Below, piece by piece: positions 1 to 6,694 of a DNA stretch of 34,441 nucleotides. The position numbers and the translations under genes are program-made. Within the stretch, counting starts at the first letter, position 1; every line of letters begins with the position of its first letter. Origin of the DNA: Chitinivibrionia bacterium (GTDB taxonomy: Bacteria > Fibrobacterota > Chitinivibrionia > Chitinivibrionales > Chitinivibrionaceae); the NCBI GenBank assembly GCA_009779925.1, contig WRAZ01000022.1, forward strand, positions 1 to 34,441, in the 5' to 3' direction. Below the pieces are notes generated by a model. That model made no database searches. It had not been told where the DNA came from and saw only the letters and a program-made list of their open reading frames with translations.

Positions 1-2
1 AA

Positions 3-638
3 ATTGTGGTTTTCGGCGCTGGTGGTCTGGGGATTGAATTAACGACTTGGATACGCGATATAAATGCGAAAAAAGACCGCTTTGACCTGCTGGGTTTTGT
101 GGACGATACACCTGAATTGCAAGGAAAAACAGTTGCGGGATTTTCGGTGCTTGGCGATAGTTTGTGGCTTCTGAATTACGACGGTGAAATAGGCGTTGTT
201 ATTGCAGTCGGGCTTTCGCAGGGAAGAAAAAAGGTTTTTGAACGCTTTTCGCAAAATCCCAACATTTCTTTTCCGAATATACACGTGGACGAGGACAAAT
301 TTTATCACTCCGAAGTACTCGGCAACGTAAAGGGTTGCGTTATCGGCTATCACAATTTAATATCCCGTTTTGCGACTTTTGGCGATTTTGTTTTTATCGA
401 CGGGCTTAGTTGCGTTGGACACGGCGCAAAAATCGGAAGTTTTGCGTCTCTTTTTATTGGCTCGCATATTCCGGGAGACGTAATAATCGGCGAATGCGCA
501 CAAATCAACAGCGGCGCAAGAATTATGCCTGGAAAGTCCGTCGGCGAAAACGCTACCGTCGGAATGGGGTCGATTGTAATAAAAAATGTTGCGGCGAATA
601 CAACCGTATTTGGGAATCCGGCGAAAGCCATATGTTAA
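3..638 (+). CDS. NeuD/PglD-family sugar O/N-acetyltransferase, 5' end cut by the window
   Basis: The N-terminus begins with a Rossmann-like nucleotide-binding strand (VVFGAGGLG, then LGFVDD) as in the PglD_N domain. About 100 residues later a left-handed beta-helix of hexapeptide repeats follows (IGSFASLFIG, IIGECAQINSGARIMPGKSVGENATVGMG cut short here), ending in VFGNPAKAI, the usual end of this family. Such enzymes transfer an acetyl group from acetyl-CoA to an amino sugar or sialic acid during surface-glycan synthesis in the cytoplasm. The reading frame is open to the window edge, and the family normally has two or three residues before the first strand, so the true start lies just upstream; the GTG at 6 is probably internal. 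The next gene, an FkbM methyltransferase, starts 13 bases after the stop and fits the same glycan operon. The exact sugar substrate cannot be told. Confidence 0.85.
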   Translation: MVVFGAGGLGIELTTWIRDINAKKDRFDLLGFVDDTPELQGKTVAGFSVLGDSLWLLNYDGEIGVVIAVGLSQGRKKVFERFSQNPNISFPNIHVDEDKFYHSEVLGNVKGCVIGYHNLISRFATFGDFVFIDGLSCVGHGAKIGSFASLFIGSHIPGDVIIGECAQINSGARIMPGKSVGENATVGMGSIVIKNVAANTTVFGNPAKAIC

Positions 639-651
639 ACAAGGAGAAAAA

Positions 652-1743
652 ATGGATTTTATCGAAGATTTGCAAAAAGTTCCAATGGCAAAAAACGAAG
701 ACGTAGAGTATCTGAAACAATCGGAATTGCCGTTGGTTTTGTATGGGGCGGCGGATTTGGGGCGTAATGTAAAACGTTTTTTGGAGATAAATAACGTCAA
801 AGTTGACTTTGTTGTCGTCGATAAAGAATATTGGCAGCCAAATATGAAATTGAGCGATTATGTAATTCAGCCGATAGAAAATATTTTAGCGAATAATTTC
901 AAATTTAATATTGTAGTGGCATTTTATAGTGGTTTTGCGGAAAAAATCGCAAGGTTAAAAGAAAATGCGCAAATACAAAGATGTCTGTTTTTTCATCCGC
1001 TCAATGTGGCATTTGTAGATTGTTATCACGACTCTGATTTTCTTAATCGACATTCTACTGCCCTTACAGATCTGTATAGCAACTTGACAGATGATTTATC
1101 ACGTCGGATAATGTTGGAATATATTAAGGCAAGAAAATCGGCAAACTCAACAGATCTTGTAAAATTGAATGTTCCGAATGAATTGCAGTGTTTTCCCGAC
1201 TTTTTACCGCTTGCGGATAATGAAATATTTGTTGATTGCGGAGCTTTTAACGGCGATACTATAAAGGTGTTTCTTAACAAAACAAACGGAAAATACAACA
1301 AAATTTTTGCTTTTGAACCGGATACGGTTAGCGCGCAACAATGCAGAGAGTTGCTTGCCAATCAAGGGCGCGAGGACGTCTTGTTTGAAAAAGGCGCTTG
1401 GAGCGGAAAAGCAATGTTGCGCTTTGATAATCGAGGCAATATGACTTCAGTTATCAGCGAAAAAGGAAATATACAAATAGAATTAGACAGTATTGACAGC
1501 GTATTGGGCGACGAAAAAGCTACTTTTATCAAAATGGATATTGAAGGCGCTGAATTTGAAGCGCTAAAAGGCGCTCAAAACCAAATAATAGCCAATAAAC
1601 CCAAACTTGCAATTTGTGTTTATCACAAACAAGAAGACTTAATAACAATTCCGCAATATATTTTGTCGCTGAATCCCGATTACAAATTATACTTGCGACA
1701 TTATGGCGCTTTCTGTACGGAACTTGTCCTATACGCAATATAA
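652..1743 (+). CDS. FkbM-family SAM-dependent methyltransferase
   Basis: A 363-residue protein. The start at 652 is chosen because an AAGGAG site lies five bases upstream and the frame before it overlaps the preceding gene. Residues about 20-130 hold a PglD_N-like Rossmann segment (LPLVLYGAADLGRN, VDFVVVD). Residues about 190-360 are an FkbM methyltransferase domain: SAM-binding strand NEIFVDCGAFNGDT, acidic strand IFAFEPD, the LDSID segment and FIKMDIEGAEFEAL, which is the family signature. Such enzymes O-methylate sugars or other small acceptors and are common in O-antigen, capsule and glycoprotein loci. It follows the acetyltransferase at 13 bases, so co-transcription is likely. An N-terminal nucleotide-binding fold joined to FkbM recurs in glycan clusters; the acceptor is unknown. 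Confidence 0.85.
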   Translation: MDFIEDLQKVPMAKNEDVEYLKQSELPLVLYGAADLGRNVKRFLEINNVKVDFVVVDKEYWQPNMKLSDYVIQPIENILANNFKFNIVVAFYSGFAEKIARLKENAQIQRCLFFHPLNVAFVDCYHDSDFLNRHSTALTDLYSNLTDDLSRRIMLEYIKARKSANSTDLVKLNVPNELQCFPDFLPLADNEIFVDCGAFNGDTIKVFLNKTNGKYNKIFAFEPDTVSAQQCRELLANQGREDVLFEKGAWSGKAMLRFDNRGNMTSVISEKGNIQIELDSIDSVLGDEKATFIKMDIEGAEFEALKGAQNQIIANKPKLAICVYHKQEDLITIPQYILSLNPDYKLYLRHYGAFCTELVLYAI

Positions 1744-1751
1744 CCGAAAAA

Positions 1752-1788
1752 ATGAACAAAAAAAGCGCTATTTGTTTTTTTTGTTCAT
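1752..1788 (+). terminator. AT-rich hairpin after the FkbM gene, possible terminator
   Basis: Thirteen bases (1752-1764, ATGAACAAAAAAA) pair exactly with 1776-1788 (TTTTTTTGTTCAT) around an 11-base loop. It sits 8 bases after the FkbM stop and ends the glycan operon. The stem is A/T-rich and the T run is inside the stem, not after it, so a classic Rho-independent terminator is only possible. Confidence 0.4.
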
Positions 1789-1897
1789 AGAAAGTTTCTG
1801 CAAAAACCTTGCGTTGTTGTAGGAAATAAATTATTTTACTTCAGAGAATTTCAAATAAACGGTGATTTTTGCCAAACACAAGAAAAAGGAGTTTAAA

Positions 1898-2224
1898 ATG
1901 AAAAAAGTTTTAATTTTGGTGTTATTTGCATTTTTTGCGCAGATATTTGCGCACGGAGTATTGATTTTGGTTGAAGATAACCGCGACGGAACTATTTATG
2001 TTGAGGCGGGATTTTCAACGGGAGGAAGCCCTGCTTCGGGAGCGTACGTGATTTTGCGGGAAAGAGAAACAGGGCGCACAATTTTTACGGGCAACCTTTC
2101 GGACGACGGGCGTATTACAATCGAACAGCCGACTGTGCCATATACGGTAACCGTGCGCATTGACGACGAACATTCCGTAACCAGAAACGGTCCGCTTGCG
2201 AGAAACAGACGTGGAGCAGAATAA
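1898..2224 (+). CDS. small exported CbiL/DUF4198-like protein of a metal-uptake cassette
   Basis: A 108-residue protein. The start at 1898 follows AAAAGGAG and opens with a clear signal peptide (MKKVLILVLFAFFAQIFA, cut after IFA). The mature part begins HGVLILVEDNRDGTIYVEAGFS and continues with GAYVILRERETGRTIFTGNLSDDGRITI. This is the short beta-sandwich pattern seen in periplasmic CbiL/DUF4198 and carboxypeptidase-regulatory-like domains, which accompany nickel, cobalt or zinc transporters. The N-terminal histidine of the mature protein is a plausible metal ligand, by analogy with that group. It stands 40 bases upstream of a ZnuA-like gene and is probably in one transcript with it. Family placement is by eye and moderate; the metal is unknown. 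Confidence 0.55.
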   Translation: MKKVLILVLFAFFAQIFAHGVLILVEDNRDGTIYVEAGFSTGGSPASGAYVILRERETGRTIFTGNLSDDGRITIEQPTVPYTVTVRIDDEHSVTRNGPLARNRRGAE

Positions 2225-2264
2225 AAAATGCCGTTCCGGCGGCAGGCAAAAGGAGGCAGTGTAA

Positions 2265-3152
2265 ATGAAAACACGGATTTTAACAATAGTTTTGTTGCTT
2301 TTTGCGACTTGTTTTGCGCAAGGGCGGCAACAGCAACGACTGCAAATCGGCGTCAGTTTGCACCCTTATTACAGCTTCGCTCGGAATATTGTAGGCGACA
2401 GAGCGGACGTTATACCTATGATTAGCCCTAACGTTAATCCGCACGGTTATCGGATAATTCCCGAAGATATTGAGCGGGCGATGGGGCTTGACGTTGTAAT
2501 TCTCAACGGGGTAGGACACGACGAATTTGCGCTTCAGATACTTAGGGCGGCGGGCAATTTAAATCGAATACACAAAATTTTTGCCAACGACGGCGTTGCG
2601 CTTATTCCGCAGTCGATAAATACAAATCAGGTAAATTCGCACACTTTTATTTCGATTTCCGCGTCTATTCAGCAGGTTTTTACGATAGCGACCCGTCTTG
2701 CTGAAATCGACCCTGCAAATGCGCAGTTTTTCCGTCAGAATGCGCAGAGATACGCGCGACAGTTAAGGCAACTTCGGGCGGAATTTATGGAAAAACTTGC
2801 AGATTACAAGGAAAACGATTTCAGATGCGCTACAATTCACGGCGGGTATTCGTATCTTTTGCAGGAGTTCGGCTTTCAGGTGGAAGCGGTTATAGAGCCG
2901 AGCCACGGGATAGCTCCGACCGCTTCGCAAATGATGGAAACGATAGAGAAAATCCGCGCCGTCAATGTTCAGGTGGTTTTTTCGGAGAGCGATTTTCCGC
3001 CGACGTTTTTAAGGACAATTCAGGAAGAAACGGGCGTCCGCGTGGTTAAACTTTCGCATTTGTCATACGGTGAATACAGCGCGGAATTCTTTGAAAGAGG
3101 AATGCGCTTTAACTTGGAGCAATTACTTAGAGCAGTGAGCGGGAGAGATTGA
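2265..3152 (+). CDS. ZnuA/TroA-type metal ABC transporter substrate-binding protein
   Basis: A 295-residue exported protein with a strong AAAGGAGG site before the ATG and a signal peptide ending in FAQG. It follows the cluster A-I (ZnuA/TroA) plan: GVSLHPYYSFARNIVGD near the mature N-terminus, the first ligand motif NPHGY (His60), the second in NSHTF (His126, normally DPHxW), the third in IHGGYSYLL (His192), and VFSESDFPP near Glu241. The usual fourth acidic ligand late in the protein looks like serine (VVKLSHLS), so the site may be three-histidine only. Such proteins capture Zn or Mn in the periplasm and pass it to an ABC permease. No ATPase or permease gene lies in this window, so its partner must be elsewhere. 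The stop overlaps the region of the next gene's start, suggesting coupling. Confidence 0.85.
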   Translation: MKTRILTIVLLLFATCFAQGRQQQRLQIGVSLHPYYSFARNIVGDRADVIPMISPNVNPHGYRIIPEDIERAMGLDVVILNGVGHDEFALQILRAAGNLNRIHKIFANDGVALIPQSINTNQVNSHTFISISASIQQVFTIATRLAEIDPANAQFFRQNAQRYARQLRQLRAEFMEKLADYKENDFRCATIHGGYSYLLQEFGFQVEAVIEPSHGIAPTASQMMETIEKIRAVNVQVVFSESDFPPTFLRTIQEETGVRVVKLSHLSYGEYSAEFFERGMRFNLEQLLRAVSGRD

Positions 3153-3154
3153 AA

Positions 3155-4099
3155 ATGTTTAGAGTGTTTGTGATTATTTTGCTTTCTCTTACTTTAGCGT
3201 TTGCGAGAGGGGAGCGCCGAAATCGCGCGGCGACTGCGACGGCACAACCTGCGCCGCAAGAAATACGTCTTGCTGTTGCCGTAAGCATTCCTGCTTTGGG
3301 CGCGCTTTCGCGTGAAATTTTACGCGGAGTGCCCGTCGATGTTTTAGAGCCGTTCGGCACAGATTTTACTATGGACGAATTTGACGGGCTCGCATCCGAA
3401 TACAGCGACGAACTCGACGAAATCGCACCGAGGGTCGCGGCTGTTGTCGGAATTCGCTCGATTATTCCCGATGACCCGATATTCGTGCAACTTCGCCACA
3501 GAAACATACGGGTCGTTGAAATAGACTGCGCCATACCGCCAAGCCCGACAGGTTCGGCAATTCCGCTGATACGCACGTCTAACGGAGAGATAAATCCTTT
3601 CGTTTGGCTTTCGCTTGCAAACGCCGTTCGTATGGCAGAAATCCTGGAGAGTGATTTCAGCGCGCTTTTTCCGAAGTATGCTTGTGTCATTTCGGCTAAT
3701 TTGCTCGATTTTAAGCGGCGTTCGCTTGCACTTCGCAACGAATATACGCGGAAACTCCTTGAAATAGACAATTTCAGCGCAGTTGCATTAAGCGGAATTT
3801 TTGATTATTTGCTTATGGATATAGATGTTTTTGTTGTCGCAAGATTTTTGCCGGAATACGATTGGAATGAGGAGACAGCGCGAAAATTTCGCGATTTGGT
3901 AGAAAGCGGAGAGGTCGGCGTTGTAATAAACCGTTGGCAAACAGGCGCTCCTGCCTCGGAAATTATGGAAGAAAAAGGTGTTAGAACTGCTGTCCTGAGA
4001 ACGGGAATTCCTGCGCTGAGTCATTTCGATGACGGTTTTTTAGCATTCTGGGAGAGAAATGTTTCTGCTATAGCAGGTGCGTTTCAAATAAAAGAATAA
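3155..4099 (+). CDS. degenerate ZnuA-like periplasmic protein without the histidine ligands
   Basis: A 314-residue exported protein (signal peptide MFRVFVIILLSLTLAFA). The ATG at 3155 has GGGAG upstream; a TTG at 3149 is a weaker alternative. It is a diverged paralogue of the gene just before it. The ligand motifs can be aligned but each histidine is gone: FGTDFTMDEF (Phe71 in place of the first His), INPFVWLSLANA (Phe149 where DPHVWLDPxNA is usual) and ALSGIFDYLL (Ser213 where HxxFxYL is usual). The fold signature is otherwise kept. It therefore probably cannot bind zinc in the standard way; it may bind another ligand, act as a partner of the active copy, or be a decaying duplicate. The open frame and its tight coupling to the upstream gene argue that it is expressed. 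Confidence 0.7.
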   Translation: MFRVFVIILLSLTLAFARGERRNRAATATAQPAPQEIRLAVAVSIPALGALSREILRGVPVDVLEPFGTDFTMDEFDGLASEYSDELDEIAPRVAAVVGIRSIIPDDPIFVQLRHRNIRVVEIDCAIPPSPTGSAIPLIRTSNGEINPFVWLSLANAVRMAEILESDFSALFPKYACVISANLLDFKRRSLALRNEYTRKLLEIDNFSAVALSGIFDYLLMDIDVFVVARFLPEYDWNEETARKFRDLVESGEVGVVINRWQTGAPASEIMEEKGVRTAVLRTGIPALSHFDDGFLAFWERNVSAIAGAFQIKE

Positions 4100-4142
4100 A
4101 AAAAAGAATATTTTATTGCGCAGGCTTATTACAATATATTAT

Positions 4143-4158
4143 ATTAAGTTAACTTAAT
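4143..4158. promoter_or_regulatory. 16-bp perfect palindrome upstream of the phosphorylase-like gene
   Basis: ATTAAGTTAACTTAAT is an exact palindrome about 100 bases before the start at 4261, in the only long gap before this operon. It is a candidate operator for a dimeric repressor or activator; no regulator is identified. Confidence 0.4.
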
Positions 4159-4210
4159 TCTGCTTTTAGGCGGAAAGTTGAATTGATTGCGTTTTAAGCC
4201 AAACCTTAAA

Positions 4211-4238
4211 GTTGGCACTAACACTGATGTTGGTACTA
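4211..4238 (+). repeat. two 10-base direct repeats before the phosphorylase-like gene
   Basis: GTTGGCACTA (4211-4220) and GTTGGTACTA (4229-4238) differ at one base and are 18 bases apart, about two helical turns. They lie 22 bases before the start codon, so they could be an operator or lie in the leader RNA. The function is unknown. Confidence 0.35.
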
Positions 4239-4260
4239 TTAAATGCAAAGAGGTAATCTA

Positions 4261-6693
4261 ATGAATGATGACAACAAGTTTTTAGAAAAATATTTCAAAT
4301 ATTTTCGTGCGAAAGATGAAAATTCCGCTACACAATACGATAAATATATCGGTATAAGCGGCGTTTTACGTGCGCACGTCATAGAAAATTGGATTAAAAC
4401 GCAAAAAGCATATTTAGGTAATAATGAAATAAGACGAATTTATTATTTGTCTTTAGAATATAATCTCGGTTCGCCAATAAAAATGCATTCCGTTTCAAAC
4501 GAACTTCAATCTCATCTCGACATAATGCTCGAGCAGGAAGGAATTGAACGAAGTGAAATAAACGCCAAAGAGCCGCCTATGGATTTGGGAAACGGGTTTA
4601 TCGGGGAATTTTCCGCAAATATTCTTGAAGTGCTTGCCTCTAAAGGTATTCCGTCGGTTGCCTACGGGCTTTGGTATGGTATGGCGCAATTCAGGCAAGC
4701 TGTTAAAAATAATTCGGATAAAAGCATTCTCGGACAGTTGGAAAGACCATATTATTGGTCGTCTTTGTATAATCCGTGGGTTGTTGATAGACCTGAATAC
4801 AATAATCACGTGTGTTTCGGCAGTCGCTCATGCTACGGCGGTTGTTTAGGCAAGAAAAATCCCGACGAGTCCATTTGGATTTGCGGCGACAGAGTTATGG
4901 CGACACCTGTGGATTTTCCGATTTCGGGGTATCGAAACAAAGTCGTTAATACATTGCGCTTTTGGAACGCTTTGCCGAGCGAGGACTTTTCTTCGGATTA
5001 TATGCTTCACAGCGATTACGTACGCGCTTGCGACGAAAAAAGCGATTCCGTAAAGTTTTTGCGCTATTTGTTCAGCGAGGAAGTGTCTCAACAAACAAGC
5101 GAACTGCATATAAAACAACAATATTTCTTGGCTGCGGCGTCGATAAAAGATATATTGCGTCGGCATTTATCGCAAAATAATTCTATCGAAACCATTTGCG
5201 ACAAGGCGCAGATTATTCTTGCGGACAGTCGTATGGGATTTGCCATAATTGAATTTATACGGATTTTAATTGCTCATTTCGAAATTTCCGTCGAAAAAGC
5301 CGTGGGTATTGCCCGAAAAACATTTGTTATATCGCTTCCGCTTGTGGACGGCGGTCAATTTCCTAAAGTGCCTCTCTATATTTTAGAAACCCTTTTGCCG
5401 CAACACGTTAACGTAATTATGAAAATTAACCATTGGCTTCTCGATAAAGCGAGAAAGGAATATGGTGCTTCCGATGATGACCTGCGTGAAATTTCGCTTA
5501 TTGAAGAGGGCGCTATAAAGAAAATCTGTATGGCAAACCTTTCGCTTATGTTTTCGGGAAGCGCTTTCTCGTATTCTCAGAGCGGCGCAGACCATATAAA
5601 AAATGTTGCGCTTCCAAAGACTTCCCGCATATATTCGGTTGATATAAAACCGACTTTTTCGGGCGTTTCTCTTCGCAGATGGTTGCTTTATTCTAATAAA
5701 CACCTCGCGGATTTGATAACATCCAAGATTGGCGAAGGTTGGATTAAGGAAAACTCTAAACTTGCCGATTTTGAGCGCTACTCGCAAAACGCCGCCATAC
5801 AGAAAGTATTTACTCAAATAAAAGCGTACGCTAAAGAGGAGTTTCTCGAAAAAATGTTTAACGATATTGCAATTGCAAAAAACTCTTTGCTCGATACGCT
5901 TTTTATTACGCACATACGAAAAATAACCCTCGGCAACTCGCAGGTTTTAATGCTTCTTTATATTGCGGCGCGCTATTTAAGGCTGAGACGTGGAGAAAAA
6001 CTTGTTTCTCGCGCATATTTTTTCACAGGAAGAGCGTTGCCCTTTGATTTTTACGGCAAGCAGCTGGTATCGCTTGTGAATATTTTCTCACGAGCGCTTA
6101 AGGATTGCAAAGAATTGCAGGTGCATTTTGTTTACAACTGCACAACCTCTTTGGAAGAGGAACTTTTAGCTATCGGAGATATGGCGGAATTTATTTCGTC
6201 GCCTTATTCTTTAGAACCATCGTCGTTTAGTGCGGTAAGGGCGGCGGCTAACGGAATGGTGCCGCTTTCGGGAGCAAATTCCGTGGATATAGACACCGTT
6301 TCAAAAATTGGGCTGGATTCTTGCTTTTATTTGGAAAATACCGACAAAGACATCAGTGGATACGACATAAACGCGTATGTGGAAAACACACCTGTCCTTA
6401 AGGAAGCCTTTGAATTAGTGGAAAAATGGATTAAAGATTATTCGGGCGGCGAAGAAGAAGAGGGAAAAATTAATCCTCTTTGGGAAAATTTGCGTTATCG
6501 GGACGAAATGAAAATATTTTCGTTTTTTGACGAATATTGCCGAGCACAAGACAAAATAGACGCCGCATTCGCTGATAAGTCGGAATGGTCGTCGATGGCT
6601 TTACGAAATATCGCACGCTCAAGCGCAGGTTCGCTCGACAATACAATTTGCTCCTTATACGGAGATTATACTAATAAAGTGGTGGACTTGTAA
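4261..6693 (+). CDS. catalytically dead glycogen phosphorylase homologue (pseudoenzyme)
   Basis: An 810-residue intact protein, close to the usual GlgP length. ATG 4261 is preferred over 4243 because AGAGGT precedes it. GT35 blocks are visible along its whole length: RRIYYLSLEYNLGS, LGNGFIGEFSANILEVLAS, YNPWVVDRPEY, ISGYRNKVVNTLRFW, LHIKQQYFLAAASIKDILRR, ILETLLPQHVNVIMKINH, ISLIEEGAIKKICMANLS, GVSLRRWLLYSNKHLADLI. The catalytic motifs are not kept. QLNDTHPA has become ILADSRMG (His to Arg324); the NHTVLPEAL block has become LPLVDGGQF; KRIHEYKRQ has become IRKITLGNSQ; and EASGTGNMK has become EPSSFSAVR, which puts Arg660 where the PLP-carrying lysine should be. It should therefore not bind PLP or phosphorolyse glycogen. 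It may still bind glucan or a regulator. It is one base upstream of a PTS Enzyme I gene and surely co-transcribed with it. Confidence 0.85.
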   Translation: MNDDNKFLEKYFKYFRAKDENSATQYDKYIGISGVLRAHVIENWIKTQKAYLGNNEIRRIYYLSLEYNLGSPIKMHSVSNELQSHLDIMLEQEGIERSEINAKEPPMDLGNGFIGEFSANILEVLASKGIPSVAYGLWYGMAQFRQAVKNNSDKSILGQLERPYYWSSLYNPWVVDRPEYNNHVCFGSRSCYGGCLGKKNPDESIWICGDRVMATPVDFPISGYRNKVVNTLRFWNALPSEDFSSDYMLHSDYVRACDEKSDSVKFLRYLFSEEVSQQTSELHIKQQYFLAAASIKDILRRHLSQNNSIETICDKAQIILADSRMGFAIIEFIRILIAHFEISVEKAVGIARKTFVISLPLVDGGQFPKVPLYILETLLPQHVNVIMKINHWLLDKARKEYGASDDDLREISLIEEGAIKKICMANLSLMFSGSAFSYSQSGADHIKNVALPKTSRIYSVDIKPTFSGVSLRRWLLYSNKHLADLITSKIGEGWIKENSKLADFERYSQNAAIQKVFTQIKAYAKEEFLEKMFNDIAIAKNSLLDTLFITHIRKITLGNSQVLMLLYIAARYLRLRRGEKLVSRAYFFTGRALPFDFYGKQLVSLVNIFSRALKDCKELQVHFVYNCTTSLEEELLAIGDMAEFISSPYSLEPSSFSAVRAAANGMVPLSGANSVDIDTVSKIGLDSCFYLENTDKDISGYDINAYVENTPVLKEAFELVEKWIKDYSGGEEEEGKINPLWENLRYRDEMKIFSFFDEYCRAQDKIDAAFADKSEWSSMALRNIARSSAGSLDNTICSLYGDYTNKVVDL

Positions 6694-6694
6694 G

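Noticed and set aside
4207-4235. possible sigma-54 promoter (TGGCAC) before the phosphorylase-like gene
   Set aside because: The matching TTGC element is not at the required spacing.
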